A stretch of DNA of 64,000 bases, taken from positions 1 through 64,000 of the forward strand of contig JACKCM010000002.1 in NCBI GenBank assembly GCA_020634035.1, read 5' to 3'. Positions 18,450 to 29,200 of this stretch are shown here, in pieces. The translations under genes were made by a program, and so were the position numbers. The notes under the pieces are model-generated. The model worked only from the letters and a program-made list of their open reading frames with translations. It searched no databases and had not been told where the DNA came from. Position 1 is the stretch's first letter; each line of letters begins with the position of its first letter. Origin of the DNA: Candidatus Obscuribacterales bacterium. GTDB taxonomy: Bacteria; Cyanobacteriota; Vampirovibrionia; Obscuribacterales; Obscuribacteraceae.

Positions 18450-18511
18450 AAAAGTGGAAAATCCCCGAAAACCCACTTTTACATTTCTTTGTAAATTAAG
18501 TCTTTTCGGGG
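18450..18511. terminator. Overlapping alternative hairpins between convergent genes
   Basis: Two perfect stems overlap and cannot form together: AAAAGTGG (18450-18457) with CCACTTTT (18473-18480), and CCCCGAAAA (18463-18471) with TTTTCGGGG (18503-18511). A third small stem, TTTACA/TGTAAA, sits inside the second. Placed between convergent genes, this probably terminates transcription from one or both sides. Confidence 0.45.
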
Positions 18512-18560
18512 CTTTCGAAAGATTGCGCCGGGTGTTTCTGTTAATCGCGATTTGCTTTTT

Positions 18561-19238
18561 CTATTGTTTTCTTTGCTTTGTTTTCTTGGCTGCTTTCAAA
18601 CAATCTGCCAGATGATCATCGACCATGCCCACCGCCTGCATGTAGGCATAGATGATGGTCGAGCCGACAAAGGACATGCCGCGTTTTTTCAGATCTTTCG
18701 AGATCGCGTCACTCTCTTTTGTTTTCACCGGCACATCATCAAAACTATGGGGATGGTTCACTATTGTGGTACCGCCCACGAAGTCCCAGAGATATTTGTC
18801 AAAAGAGCCGAACTCCTTTTGAATGGCGAGAAATACCAGGGCGTTCTTTCTTGCAGATTCTATCTTCAGTCTGTTTCGGATAATGCCCTCGTTTTCTCTG
18901 AGGGCTTCCAGGGCAGCATCGGTCATCTTTGCCACCTTCTTAGGATCGAAGTTGTGAAAAGCTTTTCGATAACCCTTTCGCTTTTTGAGAATGGTCTCCC
19001 AACTGAGACCAGCCTGGGCACCCTCTAGAATGAGCATCTCGAAGAGCAGGCGATCATCATGTACCGGCACACCCCATTCGGTATCGTGATACTCGCCATA
19101 AAATTCCTGACCGACTTTGCTGCCGAAGCAGCGGCGTTTTCCGTCGGGGCTCGGTTGAAGTAGCCGACTGGCAGATTTGCTCTCGGTCAGGGTTTTGGGC
19201 TTGGATTTAGTTTTATTCTGGCTCTGTGCCTTTGTCAT
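18561..19238 (-). CDS. tag: DNA-3-methyladenine glycosylase I
   Basis: 225 residues, about 35 more than typical because of a Lys/Ser-rich N-terminal extension. It excises 3-methyladenine from alkylated DNA. Visible hallmarks: RRCFGS near residue 35, EYHDTEWGVPVHDDRLLFE, and the substrate-pocket GLSWETILKKRKGYRKAF. The C-terminal DDHLADC provides the second His/Cys pair expected for the zinc snap of Tag, partnering the N-terminal Cys and His. Convergent with the receptor kinase gene. The N-terminal extension resembles a nucleic-acid-binding basic tail, but its role is unknown. Confidence 0.95.
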   Translation of the reverse strand: MTKAQSQNKTKSKPKTLTESKSASRLLQPSPDGKRRCFGSKVGQEFYGEYHDTEWGVPVHDDRLLFEMLILEGAQAGLSWETILKKRKGYRKAFHNFDPKKVAKMTDAALEALRENEGIIRNRLKIESARKNALVFLAIQKEFGSFDKYLWDFVGGTTIVNHPHSFDDVPVKTKESDAISKDLKKRGMSFVGSTIIYAYMQAVGMVDDHLADCLKAAKKTKQRKQ

Positions 19239-19275
19239 TTAAGCAGCTCTCCGGATTTTTCAACTCTTTTGAATA

Positions 19276-20457
19276 TTAGTAATAAGGCTCGGTCAGAAGC
19301 AGGGCAAGAAGTCGATAATCACTCACGGATCTGGTGAGTGCGTTGACGAAAGGATCGTTGTCCAGAAGCACCAACACCGCGGTGGCACTTTCCAGCCCTG
19401 GAAGGGTCTGGCTTGCTTGATCTAAAAATGTTTCCAGACTGAAGAGGTCGCAGACTTCATGGATGTCCTGGTTGTTCAAAATACAGTCCAAGAACTCTAA
19501 AAATATATCTGTGTCTTCGATGTCATCAGAACAGTTCTCCACAGGCAGAATATGCACAGAGCCGTCTTTAAGACCCAGGGCAATGCCGCCGGGAGAGTCA
19601 TATTCGAAACTTTCAATCTCTCGATAATCAATGGTAACGGCAGAGCTGAGGCGGTATTCAGAGATGCGGGTGGTCTCTACAATTAGATAGGATTCTTCGT
19701 TATTGATATAGATGCCGAGCAGTCCTTCGGGACATTCTGCTTCGCTTTTGCCTTGCTTAACAAGCTCTTCTCGACCGGCAAAAGTATGCAGACCTTTTAA
19801 TATCCAGGCGCAACGGTTCTTATAGGCAGAATCTATGGTGCTCGTTTTCTCTGGTGCGACATAGCCGCTCAGCCCGTCAAGCATGTGATAAAGAAACGGA
19901 TAGCTCAATTCTTCGAGCCTTATGTCATATCGCGCCAGCATCTTTTTATCGAGGGCGCCCTTCAAGATCCAGCGGCAGATCTCGGGTACTTTATCGAGAG
20001 GCAACAGATAGTTCTTGGCCAGGTCTTCGAGGTTTTCCGGCGATGCCGGTTTTTTTAGAGCCGGGACATTGAAATTGTTCTCGAAACGGTCGTTTAAAAG
20101 AGGAATCGAGATCCTTTCTGCGTTTTTCAGGGTCAGTCTTAATAAGAGATGCAACTCTTCGGAGCGGATAATCTCCAGGTCATCTATTTGACGGTAAGGA
20201 AAGTGTCTGCCTTCCTTGCCTGTCTCTTTCCAGTAGATGCTTCTGGTGGTGAGCAGAATATAGTCGTCTTCGTTGTTTATATAGGCGCCCTGAACAACTT
20301 CGTCATCGACCATGGTGAGAATGGTGTCAAGCTTCTCTTCAATGACATCGGCTTTTACATAGCCTAATAAAGGGCGAAGCAGATACTTCGCCGCCGCGTA
20401 GCGCTCGTTTGAGAACTGAGTTGACAACAGCGTCTTCCCTGGGAAAGGCCACTGCAT
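19276..20457 (-). CDS. Protein of unknown function with an internal duplication
   Basis: 393 residues, cytoplasmic by appearance, no membrane segment. The halves share a recognisable unit: GAYINNEDDYILLTTRSIYW (about residue 57) and GIYINNEESYLIVETTRISE (about residue 248). In each half this is followed by a tyrosine-Arg-Glu/Gln-Ile strand (YRQIDDLEI and YREIESFEY) and a stretch ending in a serine-rich strand. This strand pattern is like the bacterial PH-like domains that appear in tandem, which is inference. The helical regions around each domain also look related. It ends in LLALLLTEPYY. The gene lies 37 bp downstream-to-upstream of tag on the same strand, but no functional link is evident. 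Confidence 0.6.
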   Translation of the reverse strand: MQWPFPGKTLLSTQFSNERYAAAKYLLRPLLGYVKADVIEEKLDTILTMVDDEVVQGAYINNEDDYILLTTRSIYWKETGKEGRHFPYRQIDDLEIIRSEELHLLLRLTLKNAERISIPLLNDRFENNFNVPALKKPASPENLEDLAKNYLLPLDKVPEICRWILKGALDKKMLARYDIRLEELSYPFLYHMLDGLSGYVAPEKTSTIDSAYKNRCAWILKGLHTFAGREELVKQGKSEAECPEGLLGIYINNEESYLIVETTRISEYRLSSAVTIDYREIESFEYDSPGGIALGLKDGSVHILPVENCSDDIEDTDIFLEFLDCILNNQDIHEVCDLFSLETFLDQASQTLPGLESATAVLVLLDNDPFVNALTRSVSDYRLLALLLTEPYY

Positions 20458-20485
20458 TATAACCCTTATTAATTAGAATATGTCC

Positions 20486-22045
20486 TCAGCGGGCTTTTCG
20501 CTGCGGTCTCTGTACCATCTGCTGCTTGCCGTCTTTGTCTATTTTTATCACGGCACCGTCCGGGCGTTTTGCCTGAATTTCTCCGGTTTCGGCGTTGGTG
20601 AAGATCTGATTGCCGCCCTCGTCCACGGTTACAGTGCCCGGCAATTTGAAAGGCTTTCCTTCATTTATCTGGGGAGTGGTGACAGTCCAGTCGTTGCCCT
20701 CTCTCTGGGAGACCCCGGTGAGATTGCCCGAAGGATCGAACTCTTCTATCTTTGTAGGCTGGCCAGAATCGTCATGACCGCTCATGATCACACTCTGACC
20801 GGATGGATAGATTACCTCGGTGACCACTTCTTGACCGCTGGCCAGGCGTGTGAATTGCAACTCTGAGCCATCGGCATTAGCCTGGCGTCTGACATCGGAG
20901 CCTTCGCCTATCTGGGCCTCCGGTTTTCTTACTTTATCGTCGGGACCTTTGAGCTCCCTTGTCTTGCCGGCGGCATCTTTGAAAGAGAGGCTACCATCAG
21001 CTTTTCTTGTAAATTCGGTGTCATTGAGCAAATCTTTGAATTTGTGATTGCCGTCCCCATCCACAGCAAGTTCGCCCACCTGCTTGGACTGCTGACCCCC
21101 ATTGATGGCTTTGTGCGACACTGTCCAGACATTGCCGTCCCTGGTCGATTCACCAGTCTGTTTGCCATCCGCGTCGTATTCCATCACTTTAGAAGGTTGG
21201 CCTTTGTCGTCGTGACCGCTATAGACAGACTTCTCTCCGGAGGGATGCACTACTGTCGATACCACTTCTTGTCCGTTGGGCAGTTTCGAGAATTCGACTC
21301 TCGAACCGTCCGGGCGCTCCACCGCCCTCGATACTTCACCAGGAGGCGTATCTTTTGCTTCTGGCTTTGCTTCGGCGCCATCTATCGGTTTCGATCTATC
21401 GACAGGCTCCCGGCGCTTTTCGTCAGGACCTTTGATCTCGTGCTCACCGCTGCGATCTTTGAAAGAGGCTCTACCGTTAGCTTCTCTGACAAACTCATTA
21501 CCGTTGACCGCGTCTTTGAAGTGGTGAGAGCCGTCTTCACCTACGGTGAGCTCACCTGCGGTTTTAGTAGTTCTGCCGCCTTGATTAGTGGACCAGATAT
21601 TGCCTTCTCTAATGGATTCTGAGGCTTGATTGCCGAAGGCATCGAACTCTTTGACGCTGGCGGGCTGACCGTTGGCGTCGAAACCGCCATAAATCGTCTT
21701 CTCTCCTGAGGGATGGACCACGGTAGAGACCACCTCTTTGCCGTTGGGCAGTTTGCTGTATTCCAGTCTGCTGCCGTCGTTGTTCTCGACTGCTCGGGAG
21801 AAGCTGTGATTCTCTGCGCCTCTGCTGTCAGCAACTTCGGCTACGGTGCTCCGCTCTGCCGCATTTTCACCGTTGGCTGCCTCCAGGGTGCTGACCATAC
21901 CTTTGAGAGCCGGCTCGGTTTCTGGAATGTCTCGTCTGACGTCCGAGAGCCTGATATCGGCGCTACCAAAGTTTGGTTGTTCGACCGGTGCTTTACCCTG
22001 GGGGTTATCGCCGGCTTCTAGAGCGTTGGAAGGAGTTGCAGCCAT
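20486..22045 (-). CDS. Protein with three YD/RHS-like repeats
   Basis: 519 residues from the ATG at 22045; a TTG at 22141 would extend it by 32 residues and cannot be excluded. Three repeats of about 150 residues each carry the core GS(R/E)xx(Y/F)(S/T)(K/R)L..G(Q/K)EVV.TV.(H/Y)PSG. These cores begin near plus-strand positions 21780, 21310 and 20870. Each core is followed by G..D..GQP.K..E(F/Y)D..G, an EGN.W turn, and a GD/EDG-rich strand. The alternating Tyr/Asp/Gly strands resemble YD or wall-associated repeats, but no toxin core domain or signal peptide is present. The last repeat lacks part of its C-terminus. It lies divergently from the secreted Gly-rich protein, whose giant neighbour begins with comparable DG-rich strands. 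Confidence 0.6.
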   Translation of the reverse strand: MAATPSNALEAGDNPQGKAPVEQPNFGSADIRLSDVRRDIPETEPALKGMVSTLEAANGENAAERSTVAEVADSRGAENHSFSRAVENNDGSRLEYSKLPNGKEVVSTVVHPSGEKTIYGGFDANGQPASVKEFDAFGNQASESIREGNIWSTNQGGRTTKTAGELTVGEDGSHHFKDAVNGNEFVREANGRASFKDRSGEHEIKGPDEKRREPVDRSKPIDGAEAKPEAKDTPPGEVSRAVERPDGSRVEFSKLPNGQEVVSTVVHPSGEKSVYSGHDDKGQPSKVMEYDADGKQTGESTRDGNVWTVSHKAINGGQQSKQVGELAVDGDGNHKFKDLLNDTEFTRKADGSLSFKDAAGKTRELKGPDDKVRKPEAQIGEGSDVRRQANADGSELQFTRLASGQEVVTEVIYPSGQSVIMSGHDDSGQPTKIEEFDPSGNLTGVSQREGNDWTVTTPQINEGKPFKLPGTVTVDEGGNQIFTNAETGEIQAKRPDGAVIKIDKDGKQQMVQRPQRKAR

Positions 22046-22355
22046 GTTAGAAACTCTCTGAGTTCTTGCCGAAGGCGTCTTCGACGGGCGCAAAGGCCCG
22101 GGCGATAGCCCCGGTGCAAGGTTCTGGTAGTAAGCGAGCAAGTAGGATAGTGCGAGTTGGCCATATATAATGACCGAATTTTAATCTGATGTCAAGAAGC
22201 CGCTTCTATCCTCTGTCGGCAGTGACTTTGGGGCTATTTGTGAGACCTTCTACGAAGCTTTCGTCAAATTGGTCGAGATAGCACAGCAACTTTCTCGATT
22301 GTGCCGGGTAACAAAGACGTTCCCATTATTTCCGAGGTCGCAATCGAAAACGCTT
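22046..22355. other. 310-bp divergent intergenic region
   Basis: Separates the three-repeat protein from the secreted Gly-rich protein. It contains the minus-strand promoter described below and a TATAAT on the plus strand at 22167-22172 without a convincing -35 element. I see no small gene or structured RNA here. Confidence 0.5.
22168..22196 (-). promoter_or_regulatory. Sigma-70-type promoter for the three-repeat protein
   Basis: A perfect TTGACA (minus strand, 22196-22191) is followed after 17 bases by CATTAT (22173-22168), which matches the -10 consensus at four positions. Transcription would begin near 22161, giving either a 115-base leader to the ATG at 22045 or a 20-base leader to the TTG at 22141. 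Confidence 0.5.
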
Positions 22356-23081
22356 ATGAACAGAAGAGTATTAATTGCCTCAGCCGCTTTATCCTTTTTT
22401 ATAGCCAGCCAGGTGGCAGATCCCGCCTTTGCCGGACGCAGACGCTTCGTCGGTCAGAACGGTGCTGCCGGCTCCTTCGCCCAGCAGGGTCAGTATGGAA
22501 AACGAGCCGGTTTTCGAGCCGGCGGATTCGGGCGTGGAGCTGTCAGTGCCCAGGGTGGCTCTTATGCCGGTCCCAATGGTGGAAGCGGGCGCCGGGCAGG
22601 CTTCAATGCCTATAAACCCGGTCAGGGAGGCGTCCATGTGTCGGGCTCCGAAGGCAACACCGCTGCCGGCGGTTCCTGGCGCCGGGGTGGAGCCACCGGC
22701 TACAGTCCCCAGAATGGCGCATTCCACAAATCCGGCGTAGAGGCCACCGGAGCCAACGGCGGCACCTTCAACCGCATGGCCGATTCTCAGTACAAAGCCG
22801 GTCAGGGCGGTTACACTAATAACAGCTTTAATGCCACAGGCGCCAACGGTGCCAGTGCCAACGGATATAAAACCAACAACTATGATGCTGCCTCGGGCTC
22901 CGGCACGAAAACCAAAGGTCGCTCTTATACTTCAGCCTCCGGTGAGAGCTATGGCTACGATAAATCCACAAGCTACACCAAAGGAGAGGGTTTCACCACC
23001 ACGGTAGACCGTCAGAATCAGCCTGATTACACCGTGGATTGGCAGAAGGGCTCCAAACCGGTCTATACGCCCATGCCCTGA
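22356..23081 (+). CDS. Secreted Gly/Ser/Asn-rich repeat protein
   Basis: 241 residues from an ATG at 22356; the longer frame from 22269 lacks a signal peptide. Residues 1-27 form a Sec signal (MNRRVLIASAALSFFIASQV, cleavage near AFA-GR). The remainder is low complexity with repeated short units such as GQGGV/Y, GANG(G/A), Y(K)PGQGG and SYTSASGESYGYDKST. Composition is dominated by Gly, Ser, Ala, Asn, Thr and Tyr, with no Cys. Such proteins are usually surface-exposed, structural or aggregation-prone. The last 60 residues are a distinct tail (TVDRQNQPDYTVDWQKGSKP). It is encoded 125 bp upstream of the giant FHA protein on the same strand, so they may be co-transcribed. Confidence 0.7.
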   Translation: MNRRVLIASAALSFFIASQVADPAFAGRRRFVGQNGAAGSFAQQGQYGKRAGFRAGGFGRGAVSAQGGSYAGPNGGSGRRAGFNAYKPGQGGVHVSGSEGNTAAGGSWRRGGATGYSPQNGAFHKSGVEATGANGGTFNRMADSQYKAGQGGYTNNSFNATGANGASANGYKTNNYDAASGSGTKTKGRSYTSASGESYGYDKSTSYTKGEGFTTTVDRQNQPDYTVDWQKGSKPVYTPMP

Positions 23082-23206
23082 GCTTTCAGGTTGAGCCGGC
23101 GCCTTAAACGGGAATATGTAGTAAGACGGCAGTGTCACAGCGTGGTAACGCTCCCTGGTTATCATCGAGACATTCTTACTACAGATGTTTCTGGAAATTG
23201 GCAGCG

Positions 23207-26200
23207 ATGGCAGACAAGGTTGTATCTCGACCAGAGAAGAGTGAAGCGGCAGATGTTCCTGCACGCGAGTCGGTCGGGGCCAATCATAAGCTGACTGCCG
23301 ATGCCTTTCCGGGACCCGCCGCCACAGATAAGAAAGACGAAGTTAAGACCGGGATCGGGACCGGGACTGAAACTAGAGTCGATGACAAATCGGACCGCTT
23401 AACTGAGAAAGCCCCTGGTGAAGAAGCTTCGGATTCCCTGCGACGCTTGATAAAAGAGCGTCAGCCGGATGGTTCCGAAGCCGTACCTGACAAACTTACT
23501 TCGGGCTTGATGAGTCAGGAGGAGACCCGGGCTCGCAATCTTCTCGGTCGTCTCAGTGGTGCCGCCCGGGTTAAAAGTCCGGAACAGGGTCTGCTCAATC
23601 AGGAAGTGACCGAGGATGGCGGCACCATCACCAACTACGACCGCAGCCAGAGAACCGACGGTCTAAAAGAATCCGGTCGCAGAATGGTGGAAGGAGGGGT
23701 GGAGCTCTTCCGAAACTACGAGGGTAGAGTCGATGGATTGCAGGAAGACAGGCTTCGCCTCACCGCCGGTCTTGCCGAAAGCGAACAGCGCTTCGAGCCC
23801 GGTAAGCGAGAAGACGGCAAGGTCAAGTCTACCCTTGTACTCTCCGACGACGGCAAGATCAATCTCGAATTCAACGAGTACTCTCCAGAGCATAGAAAAG
23901 ACGGTCTGATTCAAGAGGCGACTTCCCGGGAGGATGGCAATATCACCCGGACTTCGCGAGTATTCGGAGAGAATGCCGAGGGGCTCAAAACCGAGACTGT
24001 CACCGTCAGCGGTGAAGGTATCCAGACCAAACGCGCCTTCACCGATGGAACCAGTGAAGTGACCCTCCGTTCTGCCGATGGAACTTTGACCGAATCAAAA
24101 AGATTCGATGCCCGGGGCAAAGAGATAGAGGCGGAGCAAGAGAAAGCCGGTACTGATTCTAGTGCCGAGAACCGTGATACGTCTGTATCGCTCAGTGTAG
24201 ATAGAATAGCCAGGGTGCTGGCTCGCTCTGGTTCTGAAACCGGTTCTGTCAGAGATGCCGATGCTGTGGGTCGTGAGCTCGAAGGAAAAAGTCCGGCAGA
24301 GCTTAAACAGATTAACGAGGTGTTTAAAACAAGGCATGGCGAGGGCAAGGTCGATCTCGATACGCGTCTAGAGGAAAAATTCAGAGGTGCCGACTCTGAC
24401 TACACCCGGGCGTTGCTCAGAGGCGAAAACGATGATAGCACCCATGTAAGAAGGCTGCTAGCCAGAAATGCCGAGAGCCTATCTACAGGAAGCGGTCCCG
24501 ATAAAGATGCTCAGAATAAACTGGTCGATACGATAAAGACCAAGAGCTCCGAAGAGATTGCCACCATAGATAAAACCTATCGTGAGCGCTATGGAACGGG
24601 TCTGAAAGAGGCCTTACTGGACAATGGCACGATCACCGACCGAAACAAACAGTTTCTGGAAGTTTATTTAAAAGGCTCGGACAAACGCAGTCCGGAAGAT
24701 GTCAAAGCTCTGGCCGATAGAACCGTGGCGGATAGAGATCTAGACGGCTTCAAAACAGTCTTCGCCGATGGTGCCGTAGATGATGCCACCCGCAAAGATT
24801 ATCTGAAAGATGGTGGAGAAGAGAAAGTTCGCAATGCCTTCGGCAAAGACGGTAAGCTGGCCCTGGATTATGCAAGAGAAGGCAGTCTGCAAGCAGATAC
24901 CGCAGTCGAACTCAATTCTTCCTGGTTAGGTGATAACGAAGCGGCTATCGATAAGTTCTTAAAGGATCTGCCGGAGAGAAAACGTCAAGACTATAAGGTA
25001 GGAAAGCGGTTCGAATCCGAATCGGAAGAAGAGCCCGAAAGAGTGCCTACCGAAGCAGAGATCGACCCTCTTCTCTATTATGCTAAGACCCATGGCGCCC
25101 TCGATAAATCTGCCGGTTATAGTCTTATCGGCAGTGATAATGCCAAGTTTCGCGATCTGGCCCGTTGGGAAGATCAGATCTCTAATCCGGGCGGCAGTTT
25201 GATAACACGACTGACCAAGCATGGCGGCTCTGTGTACAATGATGGTGTCGACAAAGTGCTTGATACCGTAGAAGGTATTGACGCAAAGGACTGGAAACAG
25301 CTCAAAACCGATCCCGAATACAGAAGCACTGTAGACCAGTTTCTTGATCGTCACTACAGCAAGGCCGATGCCGATAGAGTAAAGGACGTTCTCGATAGAA
25401 AAAGCGGTGCTGACACCTTCGAAGCTTCAAAGGGCGAAAGACGACCTGCCCTGGATAACATAAAAGATCACCGGGGCGACCTCCCGGGCACTCTAGATGC
25501 TCTTACGAAGCTGACAAAAGACGAGCAAAGGCGTTATCGCGAAGACCCTGATTACAAGCAGGATCTCGATAAAGCAGTCAGTGGTTCCATTCGCAGTAAT
25601 CATGGCAGGGCGGCAGCAAGAGAGATTCTCGATGGAGTCAGCCGGGGTGAAGCGCCCGAGCGGGGAATAATCTCTCGTATTCATGAGCATAATATTCCTG
25701 GTAAACCAGATCGCGCCGGAATCATTCGCGATGTGGAAGCGGCTTTCAAAAAAGACCCGGGCTTGAAAGACCGGATTAGTGAGCCGAAGACCGAGGAAGA
25801 TAGAGCCTTTTCAGAGAAGTTTAAAACCACACTGGAAACAGCTCTGGGCAAACGTGCTTTTCAGAGCTATGGAAAAGAGCTTATAAGCGATGGAAGCCTG
25901 TCGCTTGAATCCAGGGTCAAGCTATATTCGGCTGACAGATCTAAAAACGGATTTTTCGAATCTCTATCCGGCGCTTCAAAGAGCGATCTAGAAAGAATCA
26001 AAACTGATTCGGCCTCTGCATTGCCAGGGTTCAGCAAAGACCAGCGCCGGGTAGCAGAAGTTATCGCCGACCAGGGCGGCAAAATCGAGCCTGCCGATAG
26101 AGGTCGAATCGCTGTGCTCGATGGTGATCGTCAGGCTCTTAACGGATTGTTTAGTGATCAAAAACCTGGTCAGGGTGCAAAACTAGAAGAAGCCTATGCT

Positions 26201-29200
26201 AAAAAATACGGTGCCGATCTGCGCGAGGATGGACGGCGTCTTTTATCTACTGAAGAGTTTAAAAAAGTCGACCGAGATCTGAGAGAACCACCCAAGGACG
26301 CAGCCGAAGCCTTTCGCCGCGCCCAGGAAGATAGATATGAAGGGCTTGGTGGCATAGGTAGGACTCTGGTGGATAACCTTTGGGATGGAACAGGGCACCA
26401 GGCTGTCGATGATTATCTGCGCTTTCAAAAAGGAATCACCGAATACTCGAAAGATCTCAAAGAGCTTCCACCGGAGCAGTTCAACAAGCTGGACAAGAGC
26501 TTGCAAGAGTCTTTGAAGCTCTACAGAGAATCTAAAACAGCCGCTGCCGACGCGGTAGTGGATGGCATCGTCATAACAGCCGGGGTGGGTGGTGCTGCAT
26601 TTACCGGCGGTGTCAGTCTCTCTTTGCTTTCTACCACAGGTCTTGCCGGAGCGGCACTCAAAGTCGGTCTGAAATCGGGAATCGAAGGTAAAGACTATGA
26701 CTGGTCCCTGGGTAACGTATTGAAAGATGGTGCCATAGGCACCATAGACGGCGCCACCTCGGTACTGGGACCGGCACAATTTGCACTGCTCAAGGGTCTT
26801 GGTGGCGCCTCGGCAGAGCTTGCCGCCAGAGGTATCCTGGGACAAGCTGATGAGATAGCTAAACTCAGTGGAACTGCTCTTCTTAAGACCGGCTCGGAAG
26901 ATACCTTGAAGAAGGGGCTCGGCGACACTCTTGCTGTTGCCATCGCCAATGGACAGCGCGAGATTTCGGCAAGCACAATTCAAAAACTTGCCGAAGAGGT
27001 GGGCACCTCGCCTGAAGCGGCTAAGGTGGTATCAGAGTTGATTCAAAGAAGTCTCTCCGAAGCTATTAAAGTCGAGTCCGGCAACCTGCTCAAGTCGGTT
27101 GGCCGAGAAGCGGCTCTCAATTCCAAGGCCGGGCTTGCATCGGGTACTTCTACCGGGGTTGTCTACGGTGCCGATGAATGGGACGGCAGCAAGAGCCTCG
27201 AAGAGAACATTCGTAATTTCGGCACCAGAGTAGGGTCTCAGGCCCTGCTCAACTCGACCATTGCCGGAGTCTCCGCCCCTGCCATTCGCACCGCTACCGG
27301 TGCTGTTAGGGAGACAGCCGGAGGAGTGAAAAGCGCCTATGAGAGCGGAAGAGATCTGCTTCGCAAGCCCCGGGCAGAAGAGGGACGATTGGTCGAAGAA
27401 GCTGTGGCTGCTTCTCCTCCTTCCAGGCTTGCTACAGCCGATGCCCCGGATAAAGCTGCCAGACCGGTCGAAGTAGAGGTAAAAGGCTCTTCTGCCGATC
27501 GGGTGCGAGGACCTCACGAGCCCGAGCCGGTGAAAGTTTCCGGTGCATCTAAAGAGTTTTCCGGTGAGATTCAGAAACTGGTAGATGAACTGCCCGATGA
27601 GTTGAAGCGTTATGCGGCCGATGGCAAAGTCGAAATTTTAGCTGCCGGCAAAATTACCGATGTTTTCAAGAAAGCCGACGGTACTCCTGATTGGGACAGG
27701 ATAAATCAGCAGCCCCGGGGCTATTTGAAAGGGGATACTTTCGAGAATGTTCCTGCCTTTTATGATCCCAATCAAAACCGCATCGTCCTTGTAGAGAATT
27801 ACAAAGCCCGGGGATCGGATCGCTTTGTCAAACATGATCCGGAGTTCGCCAAGAAAACTGTCGTGCATGAACTGGGTCATGTGGTGGACAAAGTGCTCGG
27901 CTATCCTTCTTTGAACAATCCGGATTTTCAAAGAGCGGTTGTCAAAGACCTCAAACATATAGGGCAGCTCAAAGCCGGTCGGGATCTAGCTGACAACGCG
28001 CGACCGGTCTCACCGGAAGAGGGTGGCGGTTATAAAGTTTCGAAGAGTACTCTCGATAATGGACTATTAGGCAGGGTCGAGCGCCTCGATGTGCTCTCTG
28101 CCGACGAACTCAAACTGCTTAAAACAGAAGGACGGCTCTCGGACAGCACATACAGTAAGCTCGGCAAGATTACAGTGAACCTTGATGATATTTCTTACTA
28201 TCTCTCGGATAAAGGTGCTGTGCTCAAGCATTTTGGTATCGACGGTCACGGCAGGCAGAAAGACAACCCTACCTTTCATGATCAGAGTGGAATCCGGGTA
28301 CTTGATGGAGGCAGACATGCCGACGCTCGCAGCGAACTTTTCGCAGAGTTGCATGCCGCCATTCGCGGTACCGGAGAGGACCCGGTTCAGTTCGAGAAAC
28401 TTTTCCCCAATGCCACCGATGTGGTGAAAAAGCTGGTTCCTGATCTGGAGTTGCCCAGGGCAGCTATTGACCTGGGTGGTATTACGCCGGAGCGACTGGG
28501 CGAACTCGGCTTCAGAGGAGAAGCGCAGGCTGGTGGACTTCAGAAATACTGGCGTAAAGGCAGCAACTTCTATTTCAAAGAGGGCAAATTGACTCTGGCT
28601 CATTCTGAAAAAGATGCCACCGCGACTGTTTTTGCCTATGACAAAGACGGCGCGCTCGAGTCGATCAAAGTACATGGAAATAGAAACGATTTTACCGAAT
28701 ATAAGAGAATTCCCGGCGTTGAAGGAGGCGAAGATCGCTGGCTGAGAACCGAAGCTTCCGGAAGAGAGACAGAGCTGGATGGTATCAAATTCGAAGTCAA
28801 CACCGACGGCCGCCTCCAGGTACTGAGGCAAGGAGAGAATCTGGCATCTGACGCAGGTGCTCGATTCCCGGCGCTACAGTCTGCCGGAGACAGCTTCTCG
28901 GTCGGACGAAACTTTCAAAATATCGCCAATTTGAAAGTCTCGCGAGAGCATGCCAGCGTCGTCCGTGATCAACGTGGTGTCTTCATACAGAATCAATCGG
29001 TCAATGGCACCACCGTCGTCAGAGACGGAAAGTCTTATTTGCTGCAAAAAGGAGACAGGGCCTATCTGAAGCAGGGTGATGAAGTCTATCTGGGTGGTGT
29101 CGAGGACGGTTATCGTCTTATCGGCAAAGAAGATTCGACCATCGGCGACTGGCTGGCTGCCGGGTCGGCAAAAGTCGAGCCCGGGTCACAGTTGCCCGGC

